A stretch of DNA of 64,000 nucleotides from the NCBI RefSeq assembly GCF_004341085.1, contig NZ_SLXW01000003.1:1-64000 (forward strand), written 5' to 3'. Source of the stretch: Sphingomonas sp. PP-CE-1G-424. GTDB lineage: Bacteria > Pseudomonadota > Alphaproteobacteria > Sphingomonadales > Sphingomonadaceae. The notes under the pieces are model-generated. The model was given only the letters and a program-made list of their open reading frames with translations. It made no database searches and was not told the origin of the DNA. The position numbers and the translations under genes are program-made. This document shows, piece after piece, positions 7,866-16,736 of the stretch (positions are counted from its first letter, which is position 1; each line of letters opens with the position of its first letter).

Positions 7866-8443
7866 GTCCGTTCGGCGTCCCGAAAGGAATACACCAGCGT
7901 ATACCGTTCACCCGACGCGATCGTGGAGACGGCGTGGAACGACCGGGGACTGATCTCGAACGCGAAGGATGAACCGTGCAGCGGCCGCACTATGCGTCGC
8001 ACGTCGCTCGCGGCGGCACTGCCGAAAAGCATGAGTAATCCCCCCTGCTGATCCGACCATCCACGATTGAGTTGCACTAGGATCCTATGCGTCTCCCCAT
8101 CCTCGAGGTGATCATTGTGAATCCGGATGGTCTGGCCGGTAAGCAGCTTGTGCGCCGTCACCTCCGTCAGGATGGGACAGTTCGCGCCGATGGGCTTAAG
8201 CAGGCCATTGGCGAGGTTTGTCGCGACCTCGTCGGAGACGACAGATCGGAGGTGCGACGGCAGGTCGGCGGCATCTAGGTGCATCTCCCACTGTTCGTAG
8301 AAGCTGGCGATCCTCAGCATCCAGGGAGCGTCGCCTTCGAACCAGCCCAGCAGTGCTTCGCACAGCTCGGATGGAAGCGGCACCGTCGCGGTCGCGTGCG
8401 GAAACGGATCCTGCCGCGCGTTGCAGAGGATGGTCCCGGTCAC
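7862..8443 (-). CDS. yhhC: Cyclophane-peptide 2OG-Fe(II) oxygenase, YhhC-like
   Basis: 193 residues from a GTG that overlaps the maturase stop (GTGA at 8443-8440). The iron ligands are His109-x-Asp111 (IRIHNDH) and His170 (SPRSFHAV); Arg180 in GERYTLVYSF fits the 2-oxoglutarate salt bridge. The line LVQLNRGWSDQQGGLLMLF between them is typical of the prolyl-hydroxylase-like fold. It looks like the YhhC family, which acts on cyclophane-containing peptides made by a YhhB-type radical SAM enzyme. It is followed by a second predicted hydroxylase (HExxH), so two different oxygenases may modify one small peptide. Confidence 0.75.
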   Translation of the reverse strand: MTGTILCNARQDPFPHATATVPLPSELCEALLGWFEGDAPWMLRIASFYEQWEMHLDAADLPSHLRSVVSDEVATNLANGLLKPIGANCPILTEVTAHKLLTGQTIRIHNDHLEDGETHRILVQLNRGWSDQQGGLLMLFGSAAASDVRRIVRPLHGSSFAFEISPRSFHAVSTIASGERYTLVYSFRDAERT

Positions 8444-9564
8444 GCAGCCGCTCGATCGAGATGACCGGACAGGTGGGCGCGCATGCGCGCCACGAGTAGC
8501 CACTGATCCTCGCAGAACACGGTCGGATTATCGTAGCTTCGGTTCGCACTGAAGCGGTGGGTCAGCATCCCGCCCCCACACACCTTTAGGATTGGGCACG
8601 CTTGGCAGATAGCCGAACTCGGCCTCTGGGCATGATGGTATTCCAGAAACTCCTCGCTGCTGGCGAACTTCGCGATGGCGCCGCCTCCTACAGACAGGAC
8701 CGACGAAAAGGCGTCACGCGGCGAACTGCTCTTGAGCGTATCGTTCTTCTTTATCGATCCGTCCGTATCGATCACGAGGATGCCGTAGTCGGTCAGGCCG
8801 ACGCCCTCCTTTACTCCGCTGCCCCCGAGAAGGAGCTTCATCATGTCGTCGAGCATGCGGATGCGGAAGGGGTTCGGATCCGAGACGTATCGGTCGAGTA
8901 TTCCGCAGATCCAGCGTCCGTACTCGACCGACCCGTAGGTCGCCTTGCCGTAGGGCAGATCGTCGTAGTTGCCGTCGCGGTACAGGAAGTCGACGCTGGG
9001 CGTTCCAAGATCACGGAACCAGTCGTAGACGACCGAAGGATCGGATGCGGGATCCACGACCGCCAGGACGCCTGAGAACAGGTGGTTGCCCCAGCGATGC
9101 GCTTTGAGCCGTTCTATGCCGGCCAGTACCTTGGCATGGGTCGGCTTGCCGGTGAGGTCGACCCGGAAGCGGTCGTGGACGTCCGCCGGACCATCGATGC
9201 TCACGGAGATCGTCACGCCATGATCCGCGCAGGCATCCAGCATATCGGTATCGAGCAATACTCCGTTGGTCTGCACGCTGATACCGCAGGCGTCGCCCAG
9301 TTCCGCCCGCAGTTCCGCGAACAGCGCCGTCAGCCTTTCGGTCCCCATGAGCAGCGGCTCGCCGCCATGCAGGACGACGGAGAACGGACGGCCCTGCGAA
9401 CGCAGAAGATCCCCAAGGTCGGCGCATACTCTGGCCTGTACCTCCGGACTCAGCCGCTTCGGCTGATACCGCCACCCGTCGTCCCCCATGTGATAGACGT
9501 AGCAGTAGCCGCAATCCAGGTTGCAGCGGCTCGCGACCTTGATGAGGACCGTATCGATGTGCAC
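8440..9564 (-). CDS. yhhB: Radical SAM/SPASM cyclophane peptide maturase, YhhB-like
   Basis: 374 residues. Cys14, Cys18 and Cys21 form the CxxxCxxC site for the SAM-binding [4Fe-4S] cluster (CNLDCGYC), followed by LHGGEPLL, SVQTNGVLL and VSIDGP as in SPASM-class peptide maturases. The C-terminal SPASM region has CQACPILKVCGGG and a late Cys in VFCEDQW for auxiliary clusters. By family it should join an aromatic ring carbon to a backbone-proximal beta-carbon two residues on, forming three-residue cyclophanes. It starts 17 bp after the precursor stop and overlaps the oxygenase gene, so stoichiometric expression with its substrate is likely. Confidence 0.85.
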   Translation of the reverse strand: MHIDTVLIKVASRCNLDCGYCYVYHMGDDGWRYQPKRLSPEVQARVCADLGDLLRSQGRPFSVVLHGGEPLLMGTERLTALFAELRAELGDACGISVQTNGVLLDTDMLDACADHGVTISVSIDGPADVHDRFRVDLTGKPTHAKVLAGIERLKAHRWGNHLFSGVLAVVDPASDPSVVYDWFRDLGTPSVDFLYRDGNYDDLPYGKATYGSVEYGRWICGILDRYVSDPNPFRIRMLDDMMKLLLGGSGVKEGVGLTDYGILVIDTDGSIKKNDTLKSSSPRDAFSSVLSVGGGAIAKFASSEEFLEYHHAQRPSSAICQACPILKVCGGGMLTHRFSANRSYDNPTVFCEDQWLLVARMRAHLSGHLDRAAA

Positions 9565-9581
9565 CGGCCTGGACGTTCCGG

Positions 9582-9752
9582 TTACCGGTTGTGGCGGTTA
9601 AACGTGCGGTTGTAACTGCGGGGAACGCCCGACTCTTCGACCCGGACTTCCTCGATCAGCCGCGCGATCGCCGGGCTCGTGAACTCGACTTCGAGAGCGT
9701 CGTTCGATGGGTAGGTGGTGCGGTCGGCGAGCGTCCAAGCGGCGTCGTCCAT
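9582..9752 (-). CDS. yhhA: Cyclophane RiPP precursor, YhhA-like
   Basis: A 56-residue peptide. The ATG at 9752 is preceded by a strong AAGGGAGA at about the right distance; the longer frame to 9866 adds only basic, non-family sequence. Residues 1-40 form an acidic leader (MDDAAW..., LEVEFTSPAIARLIEEVRVEE). The C-terminus reads SGVPRS-YNR-T-FNR-HNR: three aromatic-Asn-Arg triplets at 47-49, 51-53 and 54-56, the last two touching. Aromatic-x-x triplets are the substrates of triceptide (three-residue cyclophane) maturases. A cleavage point near SGVP is plausible but unproven. It lies 17 bp ahead of the maturase gene. Confidence 0.75.
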   Translation of the reverse strand: MDDAAWTLADRTTYPSNDALEVEFTSPAIARLIEEVRVEESGVPRSYNRTFNRHNR

Positions 9753-10133
9753 GAGAGTCTCCCTTGTTGAGCTTCCACCATAGCCGTTCGTCGTTTCAAA
9801 CCCAAGCCCGCATCCAGACGATCTCGTGCGTTGCCGCTCAATCTGTTTGGCCGACCACCGTTTCACACGCCTAATCGGAGATTAGATTGTATAGAACTTA
9901 TGATGTAGCATAATTCACTATCCCCCATGATGGGAACTATACATAGAAAATGGTACTCAATCGCATGATAGGGCGAAGCATTCAAACCGTGTTGTGGGCG
10001 GGAAACTAACGGAATACCGAATGGTTCGCTAAGATGTCTCTAAGCAATTCGACCGTCTGCTGATCTAAATCACGCTATAGACCCGTGCGTATCCTCACGG
10101 TAGCCTCCATTGGCTGACAGAGTGGAGAAAGCC
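9753..10133. promoter_or_regulatory. AT-rich divergent promoter region
   Basis: The spacer between the RiPP operon (minus) and the SIR2 gene (plus) is much richer in A/T from about 9880 to 10020 than its surroundings, as expected for promoters. CCCAT-G-ATGGG at 9924-9934 is a small palindrome flanked by TAT/ATA and could be an operator. I cannot assign -35/-10 boxes with confidence. Confidence 0.4.
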
Positions 10134-12149
10134 TTGCCAACGCGACCGCAGACCGGACCCAGACCGCGGGAGATCAGCGAACTCGTCCAGGATCTTCAAA
10201 GGGCCCGTGGGCACCCTCGGGGAGCCGACGATGGTGGAAGCGGCAGTGGTGCCGAACGACACAGGGGTCGCGCCGTCTTTCTGATTGGTGCTGGTTGCTC
10301 GGCCAGCGCCGGCATTCCGCTGGCGGCCGGCGTGGCGGAGCAGGCGATCGTTCGCATCGCCGACGACTACGGCGTCGAACGCGAAGGACGTGGGGCACAT
10401 GAAGCACTCCTCGCGCTGATAGCCGCCAATCGGGTGCCCGAGCGATACGGGCCTGTCGATGGCATGGTGCCGTGGGGCAGGCTCTACAGCTACATCTTCA
10501 CCGAACACATGAAGCACCCGAACGAGCAGCGCGAGCTCATCAGCCGGCTTGTCGAGGACAAGGAATACACGCTCAACTGGGCGCACGCCTGCCTCGGCGC
10601 CCTCGTGGAGAAACGCTTCGTTCATACGATCCTAACTACCAACTTCGATCAGCTTGCCCTGCAGGGCGTGATACGCACCGGCATTGTGCCGGTCGTCGCG
10701 GACGGCTTGGAATCGCTCAACCGCATCTCGCCCACGCCGTCGCGGCCGCAGGTCGTGCATCTGCATGGATCGATGCACACCTACGAGCTTAGGAACAGCT
10801 ATGCGGCTCTGCGAGAGACGGAGGACGATCGCGGTCTGCAGGTCATGATGATGAGCCTGCTCAAGGAGGCCAGCGTCCTTGTAATCGTGGGCTACGCCGG
10901 CGGGGAGGAGGGCGTCATGACCCTACTGCAGTATGCCGCGAAAGCGCTGCCCCGCATGGTCGTCTACTGGATCGCCTACGAGGACGACCTCGACCTGCTG
11001 TCTGAGCGGGCCAAGGCGCTGCTCGCAACCGGCGAGAACAAGTTCTTCATCCTCGGCCAGAAGGCGGACGACTTCTTCAACCAGGTGGTGGGCGAAGCCG
11101 GGATCGGTGCCCCTGATTGGCTCAGCGATCCCCTTGGGGTTCTGGAGCGTCAGGCGGACATCAGCATCGATGCGAGTGCGGGCCCTGACGTGAGAAGGCT
11201 GCAGGAGGCCTTTAAGGCGCGGGTCGCGCATGCTGCGGAACATGGTAGGCTCGACAGAACGCCAACGGACGACGCGACGGAATTCCGATCCGCGTTGCAG
11301 TTCCGAAAGGCCGCAGAGGCCATCGAGGCCCACGACGACTTCTCGATGGACGACGACCTTCTCGCAATCCACGCCGACAGCCTCTTCAACCATTACAAGC
11401 GCAGACTCTCCGACCACGAAGCGTTGACGACGGCCATCGACGAACTGCGTGTCCTGGTGGAGCGAACCGGGGTCGAACGGACGGCTGACGTCATCACGTA
11501 CATCGAGGCGCTGCGGGAGCAGTCCGATGCACTCGCGGAGGACGCGACTAAACTCACCGAGGTTTTTTCGCTGATCGAGGACATTGCGAAGCGGGTGAGG
11601 GACGGTTTGGACGCCCATGCACAGCAGCGCGAATGGTCGCAGATGACCTTCTATCTCGCTGAAGCCGTTCAATCGCAAGCCGAGCAGGAGCGGCGCGGAG
11701 ACGACGATGCTGTCGGTGAGACGAAGAAAAAGCGGAAGGCGCGCTTGGAGGAGGCGCGACAGTTCTATGCCGCTGCGCTTCCCGGTCTTTCCTCCAAGGA
11801 CGCAAACAAGGCCAAGGAATGCAAGGAGGGCCTCGCTGGCGCACTCATCGCCTTGGCTGAGTATGAGGGGGAAGGCGTTCAGGCCGCAAGCCGATTAAGA
11901 GAGGCCCAAACACTCTTTCGCGAGGTAGTCCAGTGGACCGGGATGAACACGCCCGGCGAACAGCATGCTGGTGCGCTTGAGAACCTAGCGGAGGCGATCC
12001 GGTCAATGCGGGCGAAGTTCAACGACGAGGCGCACGGGTCCCGTATCGAAGAGGCGCAGTTCTACGAGACCGCGCTGAACATCTACGAGGCGCTCGATGA
12101 CGAGCATAGTGCTGGGCGAATCCGCAACCGGTTGCATTGCGAAGCGTGA
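10134..12149 (+). CDS. SIR2-domain defence-type protein
   Basis: About 671 residues from TTG 10134, which is preceded by GGAG with good spacing; TTG 10110 is an alternative. The N-terminal half is a SIR2-like NAD-binding fold: LIGAGCSASAGIP (about 52-62), TILTTNFDQLAL, VVHLHGSMH with the catalytic-type His, and VIVGYAGGEEGVM. The C-terminal ~350 residues are helical and charged, with TPR-like stretches (EEARQFYAAALPGL, QFYETALNIYEAL). SIR2 domains joined to helical repeats are typical of anti-phage NADases (Thoeris ThsA, DSR-type), though this exact architecture matches none I know. It stands alone, between a RiPP operon and a restriction enzyme. Confidence 0.7.
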   Translation: MPTRPQTGPRPREISELVQDLQRARGHPRGADDGGSGSGAERHRGRAVFLIGAGCSASAGIPLAAGVAEQAIVRIADDYGVEREGRGAHEALLALIAANRVPERYGPVDGMVPWGRLYSYIFTEHMKHPNEQRELISRLVEDKEYTLNWAHACLGALVEKRFVHTILTTNFDQLALQGVIRTGIVPVVADGLESLNRISPTPSRPQVVHLHGSMHTYELRNSYAALRETEDDRGLQVMMMSLLKEASVLVIVGYAGGEEGVMTLLQYAAKALPRMVVYWIAYEDDLDLLSERAKALLATGENKFFILGQKADDFFNQVVGEAGIGAPDWLSDPLGVLERQADISIDASAGPDVRRLQEAFKARVAHAAEHGRLDRTPTDDATEFRSALQFRKAAEAIEAHDDFSMDDDLLAIHADSLFNHYKRRLSDHEALTTAIDELRVLVERTGVERTADVITYIEALREQSDALAEDATKLTEVFSLIEDIAKRVRDGLDAHAQQREWSQMTFYLAEAVQSQAEQERRGDDDAVGETKKKRKARLEEARQFYAAALPGLSSKDANKAKECKEGLAGALIALAEYEGEGVQAASRLREAQTLFREVVQWTGMNTPGEQHAGALENLAEAIRSMRAKFNDEAHGSRIEEAQFYETALNIYEALDDEHSAGRIRNRLHCEA

Positions 12150-12221
12150 TTTGATCCTCGGTGCTTCGATGAGACCGTTCGAGGACAAAGTTAGGCGCGG
12201 GGCTCTTGCCCTGGTGCGGCC

Positions 12222-15200
12222 TTATACGCCAACTATGTCGTTCTCACTGTCTGCTGAATTTTCCTGCTCATCATCTTCGCCGTCGTCGATGAGGATGGCG
12301 GGCTGGCGGCCGTCTTCGCTTTTCGGCCAAAGGAGCGCATCGTCCCGCGCAGATTGGTGAGCTTCGTCCAGCGCCGGTCCCATGGCCAGGATCTCCGTAA
12401 TACGTCGCGCAGTTTGGGCGAAGTGCAACATCTCCTCGCCGCGAAGCGGGCGGCCGAGAACCTCCTTCTCGCGATAGGAAAGCCACTTCTTGAGCGCCTG
12501 GTAGCCCCCCGCAGTATACATCCACACGCGGCTTGGGACCCCGCGCCATCCTGCCGCGGCATTGACCTGGATGTCGACTGCTCTGGTCCCGAGGATGTCA
12601 AGAAGGAGCGGCAGGTCAAGCTCGTGTCTGTCCCCAATCTGAGCTAGTGCCTTGAGCTCGGCTTCACTCCATTCTCGTTCGGTTAGTAGGCCGATGCCGG
12701 GCATGACGAGCCGAGTTCCGTTCTCCTTGCGCTGGATAGAACCCCAGCCTGCCGTGACCTCGAAGCTCTCTCCGAAGGGTAGGGCGATGGTTGACAGCCC
12801 TGCTGCGAGCGGCCCCTTGGTTACACCGTCGATGTCGACCTCTGCATCAAGCAGGGCACCCAGCTTAGCGCCTAGTGCTGCTGATCTCGCGAACACGTCC
12901 TGCGTCTGCGGGAACGGCACGCGGGGCCAGTCGACCCGCAGTGCATCCATGTACTCTGTCTCGTATATCGGTGCGTTCAGGGTCGCGAGAACATGATCGA
13001 ACAGCTGGTCACTCGTTAAGGCGCGTTCCGTCAAGAGCGCCTTGACGGACTTGGCGACGTTCGGCTCCACGTTCTGACTGTCCTGCCGGACCTTCGCCGG
13101 GAATATTGAGACGTTGCTTTCCACCAGATGGTGATCGCCAAGCACGCTTGTCGACTGAGGCTTGTAGAAGATTCCCATGCGGTTGCGGATGCCTGCGGTG
13201 AGGAAACGGTTCTCGAAAGAAGTGTTGACCATGAACTCGGGCCGCTTCTCGTCTACGAGCTTCGTGTCGGCGTCCCAATACATCCAGCGCACATCAAAGG
13301 GGCGGTAGGCGTAGCGAATGATCCGCCCTTGATTGTGGACTCGTTCCACGATCGCCTTCCGCGTTGCCACCGGATCGTAGCGTTCTGTTGCGTTGGCGAG
13401 TGCCGGATACGCCTTGGCCAGAGCAGCATCGGAGACCTTCGGATCCAGATAGCGCTCGATCCTCTTCTTCAACGCTTCGCAATCAACGTCGATGAGGAAC
13501 TCGTCACGGCTTGTCTTCACTCCGGGGAACCCGACTGGGAGCAGGCTAGGCAGGAGCGGCCAATCGAAGTACGCGGCGTCGACGTTGAAGGGCATGAATT
13601 GAAGACGCATAGGCAGCGTCGGCTCGACCTTCTCGTAAATTGCGTCGGGGTCGGCTTCCGCCGTTGCCGCGAGCGCCGCCCGCTTGCCGGCGCCCCACAG
13701 GTTGCGGAAGCCGATGACGCTTGTGGATTTATGCTCCCGCTTGCGCACCATTGTCACGATTGCCGTGCCGACCTGAATTCCCGCCGGGTTGGCCGTGGTC
13801 GAGAAAAGGGAAGGGTCGGGAAGGCCCTCCGGTGTCCTCTTACCGGTCTTGTACTTGTCGCCGTTGAGGCAGTCGACGTTAATGATGTCGAATGCCTCGA
13901 GGTAGCGCTCTCGCATGCCGGAGCAGCTGGAGCTGTCCAGCCAGCTGTAGTTCGAGATGAAAGCGATCACGCCTTCACCCGTTCTCTCCGCGATCCGACG
14001 CTCGGCCATGCGGAAGAAGCGGACGTAGAGCTCGTTTAGGCCCTGGCCCTGCGATGGCGCCACCTTACTGACCTTGCGGTACTCGTTCGAGAGCGCACGC
14101 TCCTCAAGGTTTCCCGAGATCCCGGCGAAGCCGTCGTACGGTGGATTTCCTAACACCACCAGAATGGGCCGCTTCTGCTTAACAGCATCGGCCGAAGCGC
14201 GCTCCTCCTCAAGCTCGGGGAATGGTAGCGGCTTGTTAGTGTGGGGCTCCCACCCCGTGAGGGCGTTGGTCAGGTAGATCGATGGCCTTGCATCCCCGGT
14301 CAGAGGCGCGCCAAGGTTGGCGAGTGTCATGCTCGCCTGCATGTGAGCGACAACGAATGGGGCCGGCATGATCTCGAAGCCGAAGACGCGGTTGCACGCG
14401 GCTAAGCGGAGGCGATCCGCCAGCGCACTGCCAAGCCCATGGGGCTCAAGGTTGTCGCGGATCCGACGAAGCACTGCGTTGAAGTAGCCACCGGTGCCGC
14501 AGCATGGATCGAGCACGTAGACGCGTTCGTCCGCAAGCCCGTCGGGAATCTCGAGCTCATTCTTCAGGGCGAGGTCGACTCTCGCTACCATGTAGTCAAT
14601 GACCTCTGGAGGCGTGTACCACACGCCGAACTGCTTCCGCAGCTTGGGATCGAACGCCTGTAGGAAGGGCTCGTAGAAATATTGGACTGCCTGCCCCTCC
14701 TCGAACCGCCTGAGGAATTCAGCCGCATTGATACGGTTAAGCGTCTCGCCGGTCCAGTCGAGGATCTCAACTAGATCGAGCTTCTTGATGTTCTTTGGCG
14801 AGGTGAGCTGCGTGAACAGAGCAGCGACGAAGGGGACGTGAAGGGTCCATGCAGCGGAGTGCCAGTCGAAACGCGTTGGGTTACGCGGCGTGGTCCGGGC
14901 CCAGATGCCCCATGCGGAGAAGAGGCCGTAGAAGAGCGTCTGGACGAGGGTCGATCGGAAGAAATGGTCGCCCTTTGCGCCCTCGAACGTGATGCCTAGC
15001 GCCTCCTCTAGCGCAGATCGCACGGTCTTCAGGGCAGGCAGATCCCCGGCGGCCTCGACCCTTGCCAAGGCATCGCGTGCATAGGAGGCGAGGAACCACG
15101 CGACGTCCTTGGGATGGATCAGAGCGACATTCTGGGTCATCGCACGACGCAAGTACTCAATAAACGCTGGCCCGATGACTTTCGCGGCCTCAACCGGATC

Positions 15201-15671
15201 CTGAACAAGATCCCAGAAATCCCCCGCTTTTTCCGCTAACTTGAATGCCTCGAGGCGGGTTGGCTTTCCGTCGGGACCGGCGCCAACTAACTGGAAGGCG
15301 CGCAGGTTGGTGACGAGAACGAGGCCGTAGGCGTCGAAGTACTTCGTCAGCTGGGCAGGCGTTGACTTGAACAGCGTGTCATCTGCAACGGCCTTGACCT
15401 CCACGACACCTCGCTCCGGCTTCTGACCGGGACGTGGTTCGCCCTTCTGGATCTGCTTCGCCGCGAAAAGCCCGAAGTCGGGGCTGCCGGCGCCAATGTT
15501 TGCCAGCTGGGAGAGCGCGGTGACCTTGGGCTTTAGTGAAGCACCGACCTTCTCAAAGAGCGCGTGCAACGCCGGATAGTAGGCGGTCTCAGGCGTGCCT
15601 GCGCCAATCGCGCGGACACGTCGGACTGACTCGAAGAACTCCTCGGTTATCTCATTTGAATTGTAAGTCAC
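12222..15671 (-). CDS. Single-chain restriction-modification enzyme (type ISP/IIG-like)
   Basis: About 1149 residues from GTG 15671; the frame extends to 15785 but the extra part is basic and unlike the family. Near the N-terminus SPDFG (63-67) and VEVK (90-93) give a PD-(D/E)xK nuclease core. A helical coupler follows, then FGVWYTPPEVIDYMV (348-362), the AdoMet motif VLDPCCGTGGYF (386-397) and the catalytic NPPY (509-512) of N6-adenine methyltransferases. The C-terminal ~450 residues fit a target-recognition region like that of type ISP enzymes. No helicase motifs were seen between nuclease and methylase, so it is closer to type IIG than to a full translocating ISP enzyme. It converges with the SIR2 gene, 72 bp apart. 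Confidence 0.8.
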   Translation of the reverse strand: MTYNSNEITEEFFESVRRVRAIGAGTPETAYYPALHALFEKVGASLKPKVTALSQLANIGAGSPDFGLFAAKQIQKGEPRPGQKPERGVVEVKAVADDTLFKSTPAQLTKYFDAYGLVLVTNLRAFQLVGAGPDGKPTRLEAFKLAEKAGDFWDLVQDPVEAAKVIGPAFIEYLRRAMTQNVALIHPKDVAWFLASYARDALARVEAAGDLPALKTVRSALEEALGITFEGAKGDHFFRSTLVQTLFYGLFSAWGIWARTTPRNPTRFDWHSAAWTLHVPFVAALFTQLTSPKNIKKLDLVEILDWTGETLNRINAAEFLRRFEEGQAVQYFYEPFLQAFDPKLRKQFGVWYTPPEVIDYMVARVDLALKNELEIPDGLADERVYVLDPCCGTGGYFNAVLRRIRDNLEPHGLGSALADRLRLAACNRVFGFEIMPAPFVVAHMQASMTLANLGAPLTGDARPSIYLTNALTGWEPHTNKPLPFPELEEERASADAVKQKRPILVVLGNPPYDGFAGISGNLEERALSNEYRKVSKVAPSQGQGLNELYVRFFRMAERRIAERTGEGVIAFISNYSWLDSSSCSGMRERYLEAFDIINVDCLNGDKYKTGKRTPEGLPDPSLFSTTANPAGIQVGTAIVTMVRKREHKSTSVIGFRNLWGAGKRAALAATAEADPDAIYEKVEPTLPMRLQFMPFNVDAAYFDWPLLPSLLPVGFPGVKTSRDEFLIDVDCEALKKRIERYLDPKVSDAALAKAYPALANATERYDPVATRKAIVERVHNQGRIIRYAYRPFDVRWMYWDADTKLVDEKRPEFMVNTSFENRFLTAGIRNRMGIFYKPQSTSVLGDHHLVESNVSIFPAKVRQDSQNVEPNVAKSVKALLTERALTSDQLFDHVLATLNAPIYETEYMDALRVDWPRVPFPQTQDVFARSAALGAKLGALLDAEVDIDGVTKGPLAAGLSTIALPFGESFEVTAGWGSIQRKENGTRLVMPGIGLLTEREWSEAELKALAQIGDRHELDLPLLLDILGTRAVDIQVNAAAGWRGVPSRVWMYTAGGYQALKKWLSYREKEVLGRPLRGEEMLHFAQTARRITEILAMGPALDEAHQSARDDALLWPKSEDGRQPAILIDDGEDDEQENSADSENDIVGV

Positions 15672-15974
15672 ACGTCCCCGCCTCGCCCTTATACTCGACA
15701 GGCGGCGCCTGTTAAACGAGATCCGGCTCGTCTGAGCGTCCCCCTTACCGCTTATAGGGCGACAGTCTTCCAGCACCAAACCCATTCACCGTTGGACCGG
15801 CTGAACCTACGCGTCACGACTTCGCATCGATAATGGCGGGGCGGAGACTCCTGACGAGAGCCGTCTATGGATCGCTCGGATGCAGACCGTTAGGAACGTG
15901 GGCGAGACCTATGAGGACGTGAGAGGCGGCGTTCAGGTCGCGTCGGCCGCCATGTCGTCGATCAACTGTCCGGC

Positions 15975-16393
15975 GCGGAGCCGCGATCCGGGTTCTTGCC
16001 CGCAATCCTGCAAAGGCCACTTTCCTGGTCAGCGTCGAGGTCGCATAAGGCGAACCGCTCGACATTAACGCGCTGCGCAACGCGCTCACCGGCGTCAGGG
16101 CCTTGTTTCTGCTGAATGTCGTGATTGGAGACGAGTTCACCCAAGCGCTCATCCCGCTCAACGTCGCGCATGAGATGGGCGTCGACCGCCTCGTCTATCT
16201 GTTGAGATTCGATGCCGATCGTGCCGTGAACGTCCCACATTTCGCGGGGAAATTGGGCGCCGAGTTGATGATCGATCAGATGGGTTTCAGCGCTATCGTC
16301 CTGCGCCCGCCTTACTTCATCGGCAACGAGCACATGACTAAGGACGTGATTCTCGATCATGGCGTCTGTGGCCCGGAATATCGATCTAAACCT
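15975..16393 (+). pseudogene. NmrA-like NAD(P)-binding protein remnant
   Basis: One frame reads GAAIRVLARNPAKATFLVSVEVA, then TAA, then GEPLDINALRNALTGVRALFLLN, ALIPLNVAHEMGVDRLVYL, VNVPHFAGKLGAELMIDQMG and FSAIVLRPPYFIGN. These are successive blocks of NmrA-family atypical short-chain dehydrogenases. The Rossmann start (the Gly-rich loop) is missing, a stop interrupts it near 16050, and the end runs into unrelated codons after DVILDHGV. It is a decayed gene lying between two defence genes. Confidence 0.65.
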
Positions 16394-16451
16394 TTTTCTT
16401 GACGACGTTGTAACGGACGCGAACTCCTGCATCTTTTATTAAACACTCCAC

Positions 16452-16513
16452 GTTCGCGATCGTCGCGAACGCTTTATCAAATCCTGACTTGGGTTATCGA
16501 ATCCCGACTTGGG
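16452..16513. repeat. Hairpin followed by two 19-bp direct repeats
   Basis: GTTCGCGA / TCGCGAAC (16452-16459, 16463-16470) forms a hairpin with a 3-nt loop. Directly after it, TATCAAATCCTGACTTGGG (16475-16493) is repeated as TATCGAATCCCGACTTGGG (16495-16513), two changes in 19, period 20. It may be a regulatory or recombination-related element; no protein is encoded. Confidence 0.5.
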
Positions 16514-16736
16514 CCGGTCCGGAGATTTCTTAATTTCAGTGATTTTCTTCAGAGTTGTGAGCTCTCCGACGTGCTCTGACCACCTCAGCGCCTGTTTGGG
16601 AAAACCGCCGATCGGCGAATTAACGCGCTCAGACAGACGGTGATTATTTGGAGGTATGATCGTGCCGGCGATTCCGATTACGGTCGCGACTAGGCAAGAT
16701 GACAAACGCCGGCGACGGTGCCGGCTTAGGAAGACC

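Noticed and set aside
9753..9866. Longer version of the RiPP precursor starting at 9866
   Set aside because: The added residues are basic and unlike a leader, while the ATG at 9752 has a strong ribosome site.
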